Assembly: GCF_026210795.1 (NCBI RefSeq)
Contig: NC_089435.1
Coordinates: 5,084,001 to 5,148,000, forward strand
Reading direction: 5' to 3'
Length of the DNA: 64,000 nucleotides
DNA from: Rhizophagus irregularis
Lineage: Eukaryota; Glomeromycota; Glomeromycetes; Glomerales; Glomeraceae
Under the pieces are notes generated by a model. The model saw nothing but the letters and a program-made list of their open reading frames with translations, was not told the origin of the DNA and searched no databases. The position numbers and the translations under genes are program-made. This document shows positions 1-11,718 of the stretch, one piece after another; positions within the stretch are counted from its first letter, which is position 1, and every line of letters starts with the position of its first letter.

Positions 1-480
1 TTTAAATTTTTTATTATTCAATTGAAATAAATATAGGTAAAGCAAATATAAAAAATCTGATTTTATCAGAAATTTAGTATTTTTTTTTTTAAACCTCACT
101 TATAGGACAAATTATTTTAATTATTCCATTACATTTTAATTAATCATTCAATTCAATACTAATATTCAAATAACAGCTCTAGTAATTTTATAAATAATCC
201 TCCTAATAATATAAATAATCCATCTATTAACAATCAAAACATGGCCAATAAAAATTATAGTTAAATAGTCTTTTAAATTTTATTTTCAATTAATAACAAA
301 ATATTATCAATTTATTAAAAATTATCCTTGTTATTATTTATAATAAATTATATTTTTCTTATTCTAATTTATGTTCTAATTTTTGTTAAAAAAAAGCTGA
401 AGATAAAAATAATATTTATGTAAAAAAAAGAGGTTAGCTAATAAGTAATATTACAAATTTATCTTATTATGATGTTCTCA

Positions 481-850
481 TTAAAAAGAGTCAATGAAAG
501 GAAATAAAGCAATCCAAAATATGAATATATGGATGATAAGAATAAAGAGAAAAAGAGTATAGTAAATATGAAGGATTTTGAATATGAAAAAACCATGTGA
601 GGTTTATTTTATAAAGAGATTGAAATTAACTCATTAATACCACAAAGTCCAGTTAATAAATATAATTTAATAATAAAGTACATTATGCTATAAGGAAAAT
701 TGTCTGAAACTAAACAGAATAAACTTATATAAGAGACAATTTAACAATCTTTACAAATATTAGAGGATGATAAATATTTTAATAAAGCCTTTGAAATGAT
801 GGAAATTAGACTTTAAGTATGGATATTTTATTATTTAACCATATTTTACA
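481..850 (+). pseudogene. Degenerate ORF remnant, family unknown
   Basis: One frame keeps long protein-like runs rich in Lys, Glu, Asp and Ile (for example KYEYMDDKNKEKK and ILEDDKYFNKAFEMMEI) separated by TAA, TAG and one TGA. Most stops stand where a Gln codon would fit, and the TGA could be a former Arg codon, so C-to-T decay is a reasonable inference. I do not recognise the family; a transposon-encoded protein is possible. No start, splice site or terminal repeat could be assigned. Confidence 0.3.
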
Positions 851-1957
851 GCAGAAATTTTATATAATATTCCCTTATTGATTATTATCAATCATTTAAA
901 ATGTTTTACATATCAAAGGTTGAAAACTACTAGCAAAAATTTTAAAAATGAATTACATGAAATAGATAATAAAATATTAAAATTAATTCTTCTATAAGAC
1001 TATCTTATACATTTTTCAAATGCTTCAGGAAAATTTCTTGTTTGATAGGAGTTATATTATATGTAATAGCCTATAAAATTCTGGTTCAGCTGTACTTTTA
1101 TTTAGTTTATTCTTATGAATTTTATTATTTCGTACTGGTAGTATAGCTAGGGAAGTTTGTTTTTTATTTTGTAGTAATATAACTACAATTTGATTTTTGA
1201 ATCATTCCTTAGTTTTTGCATTTTGGATATTTGGTTATTCTTTTTCTTCATCTGATTTGTTTTAAGTTTGCTGATTTGTATAGATTTGTATCTCTGGGCA
1301 TCAATTTTTGCAATAGTCATCATCATACTTCTTTAAACTTCCGTTGTATCCAGAATGGGTCCATTTATACAAATCCTCAAATTATTTATTCTAATGTAAA
1401 CCTTTGTTGTAGTCTTCTAATACAAAATATCATACCAATTTCCTATAATATGGCAAATATCATTCATAGCATTAAAGCTTTTCTCACCAACATCATTTTC
1501 TGCTTTTATTTTAAATATTCACAAACTTTTGCACCATTCATAATAATTTGTGTGCCACGGATCTAGTAATAATTAAGTTTAATATATCTAAGTATCTCTA
1601 TTAGACCAAAATATACATACTTTTTTTTATACTTACAGTATATATAGTTACTTTGCTCCACAAATCTTCAGGAACGTTTGAACATTTATATGAACCATCC
1701 AAGTAACATCATTAGGATCTATCCTTTCATTAGGATCTATCCTTTTTTTTTCAATACATTTTCCACTTTGTTTGAAAAATTTTTGCGAATTTTAACAAAG
1801 GATAAAAAAGAATATAAGTCAAAATTATTCATTATAGGAGAATTTATCAATAAAAATGGATCACAATTTTCAATACATCGATACATATTAATTATGTGCT
1901 ATTTTTATCGGTGAATAGTGATCATCACCGGTCTCATGTGATTGCAATTTTTTGGCC

Positions 1958-2016
1958 AGCCTTACAGCCTTACAGCTTTACGGCATTACAGCATTATAGC
2001 ATTACAACATTAGGAA
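1958..2016. repeat. Short tandem repeat, AGC(A/C)TTAC-like unit
   Basis: About six imperfect copies of an 8-9 bp unit (GCCTTACA, GCATTACA and variants) run head to tail. Confidence 0.6.
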
Positions 2017-2078
2017 AATTAATCAAATAGGGAGCGAGACCACTGGTGATACGATTGATACGTGGTAATTTTCTTTCA

Positions 2079-2135
2079 ATAAAAGAATGTGTAATAATAA
2101 AAGAAAGTGTAATAATAAAAGAATGAGTAATAAAT
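2079..2135. repeat. Tandem repeat, about 19 bp, three copies
   Basis: The unit AATAAAAGAATGTGTAAT is repeated three times with single-base differences. Confidence 0.6.
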
Positions 2136-3072
2136 ATATTTTAAATAAATAAGAATATATCCATGAAAATAATATAATTGAAATAAATAATAAATTACAT
2201 TATATCTTCCAATTGCCGTTAAGCCATTTGTAACTGTATAAGCCGTTTTTAAACCGAATCTAAAAAAAAAAAAAATTCTTAATTAAGTAAAAAATGATTC
2301 TTTACAAATTGGTAATCCATATAATTTAGTCTAAAAGTTGGGGAAACTGATTTTAAATGTTGTCAATAAAAATTATTGGACAATCGGAAATTTTGAAAAC
2401 TTTAATTTTTTTATTATTGAGTGTGCGCAATTGGGCAATAATTATTATTTTTTTTACGGGTTTTTTTTTGGGCAAAAAAAAAAATAAAAGCATTTTATTT
2501 GTCAAAAAAGCTGTATCACATAAAACGCATTGACCTTATCTAAAAAAAAAATATGAAGCTAATAAATTCTTAAAAAGAATAGACAAAATTTAAGACATTG
2601 TTAAATAATTTTTGACACATGTCAAACGAGAGAAATTATGGAAATAATTTGCATATTTATTTATCATTTAAAGAAAAAAAGGGGGGGGATTATTATTATT
2701 ATTATTATTATCTTTTTTTTTATTGGTAAAATTGGTAAAAAAAAAAAGTTGAATGAAATGTTATAATCAGATTGTTTCACATATGAATCTCATTCGACAT
2801 TCAAACATTTTAGGAAAAAAAAATGAAACCAAAAACGCGTCTTTATAAATATATCAATAAACATATATATGTATATATATTTATTACAATTATTATCATT
2901 TTTTCTAAAAATATCTACAAAAAAAAAATTCTAATTTAAAAAAGAAACAAAAGAAAAGAAAAAAAAGAAAAGAAAAGAAAAGAAAGTAATCTAAATTGAA
3001 TGAATATATTTATATTGAAATGCAAAAAAAAAAGAAAAAGTAAATACAAAGAAGTTAATATGAAACAAATAA

Positions 3073-3751
3073 TTATTTTATGTTAATATGATATTTATTG
3101 AAAATCTTTTTTGGAAGGTCCAGGATTAAATATAAGAGAAACCACGTGAGATTGAAAACGGTGAACAATAAAGCCTTTGTTATAAAACTTTGTTTACGAA
3201 TTTTATGGCGACAAACTAAATATAAAAAAATTCACGTAATGAGAAAAAATCAATTTCAAACAAGTAAACAAATGTAAAAAAATATGAACTTACCAAACAT
3301 ACTAAGCCATCCACCAAAAACTCCTATAATTTGATCATATGTTAAGAATATAATAAAAATAAATTAATCATTAAATTATCATTATTTTTTACCTGTTGTC
3401 CATAACCACCATAATAATTCGCGTTCAGGTGTTCTCCAATTATGAAGTTTTGATTGTTGTTTATCAAACCAGAAAACGAACCATGTTACTACATTTATAA
3501 CAACTATTGGGGGAGCTACTGTTTGAACTCCAATTACGAACGCGACTAATAAAAGGGGGAAGAAATTTAGGCCATTTCTCGTTCGGTTTACGCGCAAGAC
3601 TAAAGAATTAATTACCTTTAGAATCATAATAACCATGTCTTCTACCTAAAAAATGTAAAAGTGTTGTTGCTTTTATAACTTGAAATCCGAGCCAACATGT
3701 TAACATTACGCGAAAAGTTGGAAGAATATTCGTTCGCGCCACTTTAGTCAT
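3073..3751 (-). CDS. DUF1294 family small membrane protein
   Basis: I assemble four exons on the minus strand: 3751-3616, 3545-3393, 3323-3294 and 3215-3073. They keep frame and encode about 153 residues. All introns are GT-AG. The family hallmarks are present: DKQQSKLHNWRTPERELLWW, then a Gly-Gly-Val-Phe-Gly-Gly turn, then the RHKIRKQSF motif. In known DUF1294 proteins these join hydrophobic helices, and the hydrophobic stretches before and after are visible here. The family is widespread in bacteria and fungi and its biochemical role is not established. The start is the first ATG of the open frame; a shorter form from the internal ATG near 3636 would lose the first segment and is less likely. 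Confidence 0.8.
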
Positions 3752-6241
3752 TTTTAAGTTTCGTTTAATAAAAATTTTTGAGATTTTATTTATTTATTTA
3801 TTTATTTTTTTTGAAAAAAAAAGTGAAAAGTCTGTCTTTTTTTTTTTATCTCTAAAATTGATAGCGAAAATCTCAAGCTTTTATAATAAATGAACAATTA
3901 AAAATTTTTTTTCCTTCCTTATTATTAGATCAATTTAATTCCCTTACGATTCAACAAATTAAAATCAAGAAAATATAAAGAACAATTATGATTAAACATT
4001 AATGTAAATAAAAAAATTTTTTCAAACATAACATTTATGCATAAAATTTACAATAAAATAAAAAAATTCCTTAATTGAATCTAAAGAAAAAAAAAAATTT
4101 TTTTTTTTCCACAAACATCAGTTCAGCCATTATGTTGACTTTATGACATAATATATTCCTTATTTCACATTATATTATACATAATAGAATTTACACATAT
4201 TGTTTATTTTACCTGATTCTGATAAAGTCAAGGATTAACCCATTTAAATAAGTTGATCGGCCGTATAATTTTAATGGATTACTGCGCCAAATATGCCAAA
4301 TTATAATGTAATTCTTTAATTCGAATCAAATTTGTCTGATTCGAAAACTTTTTGTAAAAAAAAAAAAAAAAAAAAATTATTTAATTCTCAAATGGCTTGA
4401 AAAAAAAAAAAAATGGCGTGAGCAAAAAATAAACAAAGGGAGACGCCAAATGTATTATGGCAATAAAAAAAAATATGTATATTAATACGTATAAGTAATT
4501 TTTTTTTTTTAATAACGCACGCGTTTATTTATAGAAATAGACGAATGAAAAAAAAATCACGTAAATTGAAACTTTTTAGTTTTAGAGAACCCTGAATTCC
4601 CTAATTCACGCTTATTTTAGAAAAAGCGGTTTTTTTTAGCGTGTAAAATCATTGATCGCGTAGCAAATCATTATTTCATCTAATTATAAAAAAAATTAAA
4701 ATTTTGAACCAAAAGTTATTAATAAACAAATAGTGAAAATCAGGTTTATCTTTATTTATTTGTTTATTTAATAAATTTTCAATCTCTAAAATTTTAAAAT
4801 TTTTTCTTCTAATAGAAACTCTTTAGAAACATTCATCAGTGAGTTAAAGAATTAGAAAAAAGTTAGATATAAGATATTCTTTACAAATAATTACCAAAAA
4901 TGTAACTCATAAGAAGCGCCAGCAAAGCAAATAAATGAATTAACACGGACAACGATAAACAATTAAACAAACATTACTGTAAAGTGAATAAACATAACAA
5001 TGAAATATTGTACAATGAAATTTATAATATTTTGGTATTCTAAAATTGATTAATTCTTTTTAAGATTCATTCATCAGTTTTTTACGTTTCATATAACTCT
5101 TATAAAACAATGACTTCATTATATAAAACCCGGGTGAAATTACTGAAATATTCATTTTATGTACCTTCTCACGTGTGATCTAATCTAGAATAATTTTAAG
5201 TTCGTGCTCCCATCTCTTGAAACATCAATCATTTTTTTAATCTTCCTTTTTTCACTCGTTATAATATATGTTTTTTATATTACAGAACATACAGCAGTTA
5301 CTTCACATACAGCATTACTTCACATACAGCATTTACTAGTAATTTAAAGTCAAAGGTCTCACTTCACATAAAAATTTATATTATTTTAACTAGCTAATCC
5401 TTTTTATTATCCATTTATCCATTATGGTATCATCAAGTATTAATTTTGAATGGTTTCATTGTGCTTGAAATTAAATGTTCTTGGTAATTTAATACTTTTA
5501 ATACTTTTAATACTTTTAATACTTTTAATACTTTTATTACTTTAATACTTTAATACTTTTACTTTTAATACTTTTAATACTTCCTTATATAATTTCCTTA
5601 TTTAATTTATCTAATCCTTGTTTGGTCAAAATCTGCTCCTCATTGTGCTTTGTATTTATGAACTTTAATCTTGTTTAATAATGTGAGGGCTAAATAATTT
5701 GTTGATGTGTTTTGCATTGGTTTGTCAGTTATTTATAATTATATATCCTTTATTAGCTACAAGTTTGTTTTAAACCAAAATGTTCAACTTATCCAATACC
5801 ATTTAATCATAATTCTACTTTTGTGTGGCGAAAAATACCCATGTTTATCCAACCAGGGGGTTGTTTAATTGTTTGATTTTGATGTATCTATAATGTGAAA
5901 ATTGTTAAATATATTGAATATATATTTTGTATTTAAATTTTAAGTAGGTGATTTATATATTGTATAATGTAATATTCCCTTTGATTCAAAGTAAATATAA
6001 TTATATAATTTTTTTTTTTTCATTATTATAAAAATAGCTGTGTATCAAGCTTTTTTAGGGCGATACGGTAGTACAATCATGTCGATCATGTGAATACGTG
6101 ATTTGTCGTGAATTTTTGTTGTGATTATCAATCTTTTCGTTTTTTTCGAGACTTTACGTTTTTTTTTTATGATAAAATTTTTTATAAAATCAAAAAAGAT
6201 AATTATTTCTTTTATTTTTACATAAAGAATATAATAAAAAT
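3752..6241. other. Intergenic region between divergent genes
   Basis: This 2.5-kb stretch lies between the DUF1294 gene (-) and the CENP-K-like gene (+). It holds poly-A/T runs, a run of TAATACTTTT copies, and a short duplication of CTTCACATACAGCA near 5300-5330. No gene, tRNA or transposon end is recognised. Confidence 0.5.
5486..5585. repeat. Minisatellite, 10-bp TAATACTTTT unit
   Basis: About ten nearly perfect copies of TAATACTTTT, with a few shortened copies, form a tandem run. Confidence 0.75.
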
Positions 6242-8018
6242 ATGAAAACAAGTTCCATAACCACAGAATTAGGAACTCCTTTAAGTTTTTCCTTTGCAAA
6301 TTTTATACCCAATTCAAACAATTTAAAGAATCAAAAAGTTACAAAACCTACTTTTAGTCATTTAAATTTAGAAAATGATATAGATAAAGTTTTACAATCA
6401 ATGAAACAACAATGTGAAATAGAATACGCAAAATTAAATGAAGTATGAAAAAAAAATTTCGTTTATTTTAAAAAAAAACGCGTAAAAAAAATAATTTATT
6501 TATTTATTTTTATTTTTATTTTTTTTAGTTAACTTCTAAAATAAAACATTTCGAACATACAAATAATTTATCTGAAAAAGATAGGGTAAAAAAAAAATAT
6601 TCATTTTTTAATTTCTTTTTTTTTTTACTCAATAAAATATTAATTCTTATTATTTCTTTTTTACTCAAAATATTATTTGGTATTATTTGGTATTATTATC
6701 ATTTTTACTCAAAATATTATTTGGTAAAAATAAGAGAATTGCTTTATTGAAAGCTGAAGAACAAATATTAGATGAAGAAATTGAAGAACAAAAAAAAAGT
6801 ACTTGATTTACTACTTTCTTTTAAAGAATACTTTTATTCATTAATTAATTTATTTTTAAATTTTTAGATCAAAAAATCTTAACAACTAAACCTCATGTAC
6901 TTTGTGAATTATCTGTTATGAAACATATTCAAGAAACTATAGAACAATATAATAAATTAATACCGCAAATACATAAAGAAATAGATGAATCAAAGGAACA
7001 AATTGAAAGGTATAATTTTTTTTTTTGACTTATATTAAAGAAATCGGATTGATTAAATTTATTAGTTATTTTACAGGGAGAAAAATTTATTAAGTGAAAG
7101 TGAAATTATTCATAATGTCTTACTGAATAAATTAGAGAAACTTCAATTGGATGAATCGGATGATGAATCTGAATCTCAATCAGAAATAGGGTATAATATT
7201 ATTTTTATTTATATTTTTAATATTTTTTAATTTTTTTTTTTAAAAAAAAAAATCATAATAATGGGTCCTTTGCAATAGAAAGTCGAAAAATATTCAATCA
7301 TTGTTTTAATCCTAAATTTTTGGACGTAGAAACATTTTTGGTAACATCTTTTATCAATTCTTAAGCACCTTTCTATTGCAAAGGGCTCAATTTAAAATTG
7401 TACTTTATAAATTAACATAATATTATTTATTTATATAAAAATAGTGCTATAAGGCAAGAGCTTAGATCTATCAAAAGTAATTATAACATGTTAATGGATG
7501 AACTAAACGATTTTATCGACACTAATTTCCCACCGCCAAACTTTGAAAAAGATGAAGTAGATGAAGTATGTATAATTTTCTTTTCTTTTTTTTCCTTCAT
7601 TATACATGACTAAGTATTTATTATCTTTGTAAGATGGTGATAGATGATAATAAAGATGATGATGAAAATGAAGATGAAGATCGTGCTGAAGGCGAAGATG
7701 AAGTTCATGCCGAAAATGAAACTCGAAATAAAAGATTTTTAACTCTAAAAGACATGTTGGAGGTATGTTATGAATAAACTTAATAAACTTAATATACATG
7801 ATGGAACTATGGTTATAATCACGTAATATTATTAACTAATAATAATATTAAAATAGAATCTAATGAATCAGACTTATAATAATCCCAACAATCCTTATAT
7901 AACGTTTGATCCGGAGAGAATATGGCCTCCTTATGTTGAAACGTTAATTCGTTCCGGAATTGCCAAAAGGAACCCAAATGATGCCAATATGCTCAAATTA
8001 GTTGAATTTCATTTATAG
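6242..8018 (+). CDS. CENPK: CENP-K/Sim4-type inner kinetochore protein
   Basis: Eight exons keep frame: 6242-6442, 6529-6585, 6735-6798, 6868-7009, 7077-7190, 7445-7565, 7634-7762 and 7857-8018, giving about 329 residues. The middle is a long Glu/Lys/Gln-rich coiled coil followed by a very acidic stretch (about residues 235-260). The C-terminus carries the conserved CENP-K signature: ERIWPPYVETLIRSGIA near residue 296, then a Pro-Asn-Asp step and a final LVEFH. In vertebrates and fission yeast (Sim4) this protein belongs to the constitutive centromere network and pairs with CENP-H. The acceptor of exon 3 lacks a pyrimidine tract and is the least certain boundary. Intron 5 contains a MITE. Length is close to that of known family members. 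The identification rests on the C-terminal motif and coiled coil. Confidence 0.72.
7262..7389. mobile_element. Small MITE inside CENP-K intron 5
   Basis: The ends are inverted copies of CCTTTGCAATAGAAAG (16 bp identical, about 21 bp with mismatches). They enclose about 90 bp of non-coding DNA, 128 bp in all. It lies wholly within an intron, so splicing need not be disturbed. No clear target-site duplication could be defined, so the superfamily is open. Confidence 0.65.
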
Positions 8019-8516
8019 ATCAAATAATTTTGATACATAGTTATGAGAAGTGTGACTATGTGAATTAAAAAAAAACACTTGAATTACATGTGAATTAAAA
8101 AACACTTGAATTACAATAAAGCAATATAAGTATTTGTTGTAGATTTGATTGAATTTGATGATTTGTAAAATTCTAAATTTTATATTTATTTTTTTTTAAA
8201 AAAAAAAACCGTTGAAATTCAATTTATAATGATTACCTATACGGTTATACAGTTCCAAAATTGAATGATGTAGATAATAAAAATATATTATGAACAAGAT
8301 GATTTATGCAAAATAAAAAATTATTTTATTTTATTTTGTTGACAAAAAAAAAATGAATGATTGTTTATATATTAAAAAAAAAAAAAATTGATATTGCTTG
8401 AGAAAATTAAATATTAAATGATGAAATATTAATTTTTTGGTTGATGTAATCATGTAAACACAAAATTATGTAAAATAATAATTTTTATTGTGTTTTTTTT
8501 TCTTTCCTTTTCTTTC

Positions 8517-8840
8517 TTATCCTTTTTTTTTGAAAAGATTTAATAATGATTGTTCATATATTAATAAAAATTGATTGAATTGCTTGAAAATAAAAAAAAA
8601 TATACTAAATAATAATAAAAAAAAAATGAATGGTAATAAAATTTTGGTTGATGAAAAGTTCTCAATGTATGTAATGAGCAAGATAAGTTGAATGTCTTCT
8701 ATATATCCTACTACAATCTTTGTCTTCTCTTTTTCTTTGAGAAGTTTCCGTTTATAAAAAAAAATTACAATGCAACAATATGCAAAAATAGTAATTAATA
8801 AATACAATCTAATCAACAACCACCAGCCCATGACTAACAT
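8517..8840 (-). CDS. Possible small membrane protein, unrecognised
   Basis: The open frame encodes 107 residues: an N-terminal hydrophobic segment (MGWWLLIRLYLLITIFAYCC), a basic patch (YKRKLLKEKEK), and two further hydrophobic stretches ending in a Phe-rich region. No family is recognised. Part of the frame lies over a diverged local duplication (about 8350-8460 resembles 8540-8660), which argues against coding. It sits between the convergent CENP-K-like and DCTN3 genes and could equally be their 3' flanks. Confidence 0.22.
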   Translation of the reverse strand: MLVMGWWLLIRLYLLITIFAYCCIVIFFYKRKLLKEKEKTKIVVGYIEDIQLILLITYIENFSSTKILLPFIFFLLLFSIFFFIFKQFNQFLLIYEQSLLNLFKKKG

Positions 8841-9115
8841 TTAAAGTGAAAAAAAAAAGAAAAAAAAGTTGATTAGAATCCAAAAAAAATTTTTTTGAGG
8901 AATCGAAAAAACTTTTTGAACAGTGATGGTTCTTGGAAGCTTTCAATGATTGAAATCGGACCTCCCAATTCCAATTCCTTCCAATATTTACAATAGTTTT
9001 TCAATACACATTATTTTATATATACATATACATATATGTATAAACTTTCCAATGAACATCGCTGCTTTTGAGTATTAATACTTTTAAGTATTAATTTATG
9101 AAGCCTCACCTCATT

Positions 9116-10169
9116 TTAATTCCCTCTTGCTCTTTCAATCGCAGAAACATTTGCTTCAATTGTTGAAAGAATATTATCCCAAGAAATAAAAAGTTCCGAG
9201 AGAGTATTAACCTAAAAAGAAAATTTTGAATCAAAGAGTTTATAACAAAGAATAAATCATTTCTGCACAAATCTAAATTATATTTTTTTAAAAAAACATA
9301 CAATTCCATTATATTTTTCTAATAAACACGTTGTACGAGCAGATGTTTCATTCGCTTTTGCAGCTTGATCAATGTGAACAGTTTCAATTGGTGTAAGTTT
9401 AGGAAGGAATTTTTCAAGATCTAAACAAAATATTATCAAAAGTTTAGGTTTGAACTTACATATATACATAATCATATTAAATAAATTTTTGAATAATACC
9501 TTTAAATTCTTGAGCTTCAATTATTGGTTGCAATTCATCAATTAGTTTCAAATTTTCAGCAACCAATTTTAGTTCCTCAGATGAAGAAGAAATAATTTCT
9601 GCTTTAGCTTCAGGTGTCAAAATAACTCTTTCCATTGCAAGTGCAGAGTCTTTAAAAGGAGACACGCATTCTGACACCTGGTCGTCTATATTAATATCAA
9701 GATTAGTATAAATAGACAAAATTTTTTTAAAGGAAACTCGAATATCTTTAATAAAATATTTACAAATTTCGAGAAACGATTTCAATCCATCAGCTCCATC
9801 ACGTTCCCGTATAATTGTGTTAAATTCCTTCTTGATTTCGTCAACCCTTTTTAGTAAGGAAAGTTGTTCTTTAAATTTTTCGTGTACCGAAGCTTTTTTA
9901 GTAATAGGGTCAAACCCAAGGATCGACTTTTCTAAATGATGAACTCGAAAATCCAAAGTCGAAAGACTTTGTTGTTCAAGTATTGTATTATCAGCGTTAA
10001 CCATGTTTACAGCGGTTAGTTTTTCTGCTTCTATTCCTTTGTAATCGTCGTCGTCGTCGTATTCGTCTTTAAGCCAACCGTTTGTTTTAGCAGTTTCAAT
10101 ATTTTCTAGAAATAAATTCTTTTGTTCTTCTAATAAAGAAAGTCTTTTTACAAGTTCCACCCTTTCCAT
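9116..10169 (-). CDS. DCTN3: Dynactin subunit p24 (DCTN3)
   Basis: Three exons, 10169-9500, 9420-9302 and 9211-9116, keep frame and give about 294 residues. The protein is nearly all helical. The C-terminal half follows known p24: EAKAEIISSSSEELKLV, then HIDQAAKANETSARTTCLLE (compare the IHI.QQDQ..EITEESKALLEEYN block of the animal protein), then LSELFISWDNILSTIE matching the final FVQWDELL helix. p24 is the small shoulder subunit of dynactin, the dynein cofactor. The N-terminal 100 residues, with an Asp-rich patch near residue 40, are longer than in animals. All introns are GT-AG. Confidence 0.75.
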
Positions 10170-10654
10170 GGCATAGCGATTTTTTGATTTTTTTGGTGCT
10201 TATTTATCTGACCCCGGCTTTTTTCAGGGTGGCCTTTTTATAGGTAATTTGCATGAGAATTTTTGCCGTAGCAATTTTTTTAATTTATTTTATATATTAA
10301 CTTTTTGTGCAAAACAATGTATCACATAATATAAATTTATTATGCTTTGTAGCAAAAAAAAGCATTATTAACATGGTTAATTTGTATTTATATTAATAAA
10401 TTCTTTTTACATTTAAAATTCTCATTTAAAATGATATTATAAAGTAAATTCAAAAATGAAAAGGAAAAAGAAGTAAAATTGTAATATTAGGCATAAGGAT
10501 TCATATGTAGCTATTAATGTATTGATTTTAAAATGAAGATAGAAAGCTTTTTTTTTGATAAAGGATTATAAAAGCTTTAACAACCAAATAAAATTTCCAA
10601 TCAACCGATTTTTAAACTATTCTAATCAAAACTAATTATTTACTTAAAATCAAT

Positions 10655-11718
10655 CTAGTAAGGAGCGAAAGTGGCACGTCGTCCTCTAAAACAATAATAA
10701 AAAGATAATTAATAATAAAAAAAATAAGGTTTAATAATCATCATTTATGATTTACCTTGCGCGACCTCTGAATGTTGGACTATAATAAGCACTACCATGT
10801 CCATAATATCCACCGCGCCAAGCAGCACGGGCACCTCTTCCACCTCTACCTCTAGTATAACCTGGAATATTTGTGCGCTTTGCTGTAACCTGAAAATTCA
10901 TAATATTTAATAAATTGGTTGAAACACGAAATTTGAGAAAAATTAATTATTATTATATTACCTTGATCGCTCGTCCACGCAGTACTGAATTGTCTAACGA
11001 CATCGCGTTAGCCACTAAAGAAGGATCTGCGAATTCCACATAAGCATATCTATATATTCAAATGATATCTCTTGTCAATGAATAATTATTTTATCAATAT
11101 ATAAATTTTTTTAAAATATTTTATACCCTTTAGGATGCCCACTCCATTTATCACAAAGAATAGTAACACGGTTTATTGTACCACAAGACTGAAAATGATT
11201 CTGTAAATCTTCAGGGGTAGCAGCGTAATCAACCTATACAAATTTAAAATCAAATTTTATTATAAATTTCATTTCATTTCCTTTTCCTTTTTTTTTAAAA
11301 AAAAAAACTCACATTTCCAACATAAATCGATCGTGCGTCGATTGCCTCCTTATCTTCTAAAAGGTTTATAAAATAAATATTAAAATCTTAATTTTTAGGA
11401 GAATCAATACATTAATCAATAATAAAGTTAAATACCAGCCTTCTGAAGTAAGATTCATTTCTTTTTCAACTTGAGCTTGCATTTCACGGAGTTTAGCCGC
11501 TTCTTCTTCCATTTCCTTAACCCGTTGTTTCATTGCCTCGAGCTCCTTTACCAAAGAGATAGTGTGAAATGTTCCATCTCGACAAAATAATAAATACGAA
11601 ATGATTAAAAGTATTAAGTTGGAATAATTTTTACCGCTTCAGCATCTTCAGTAACGTCTCCTTCTTCATGATGTTCTTGATTTTCTTCAATTTGAACAGC
11701 TGGGTTTTCATCAGCCAT
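10655..11718 (-). CDS. PABPN1: Nuclear poly(A)-binding protein (PABPN1/Pab2)
   Basis: Seven exons give about 197 residues: 11718-11635, 11545-11440, 11356-11313, 11233-11127, 11049-10962, 10889-10756 and 10685-10655. The order of parts matches PABPN1. An acidic N-terminus is followed by a coiled coil (residues 29-63, [20 protein letters not shown]), a single RRM with RNP2 IYVGNV and RNP1 GYAYVEF, and an Arg/Gly/Tyr-rich tail ending ATFAPY. In other eukaryotes it binds growing poly(A) tails and stimulates poly(A) polymerase; Arg-Gly tails of this kind are arginine-methylated. Intron 2 keeps frame only with a GC donor at 11439-11438; the nearby GT (11435-11434) would create an immediate stop. 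The other introns are GT-AG. Confidence 0.93.

Larger units (their letters stand above)
1..3072. other. AT-rich gene-free stretch with decayed coding remnants
   Basis: No intact gene is visible here. About 481-850 on the plus strand reads as a degraded protein. About 1000-1560 on the minus strand reads as another coding-like piece broken by several stops. The rest is homopolymer A/T, a short duplicated block near 1706-1742, and small tandem repeats. The last part (about 2640-3072) is the 3' flank of the minus-strand DUF1294 gene. Confidence 0.5.

Noticed and set aside
481-850. Ciliate-type code (TAA/TAG as Gln)
   Set aside because: All intact genes in the window end with normal TAA, TAG or TGA and have none inside; the stops in this piece are better read as decay.
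7503-7799. 98-codon minus-strand frame rich in His and Leu
   Set aside because: It is antisense to the acidic GAT/GAA-rich exons of the CENP-K-like gene.
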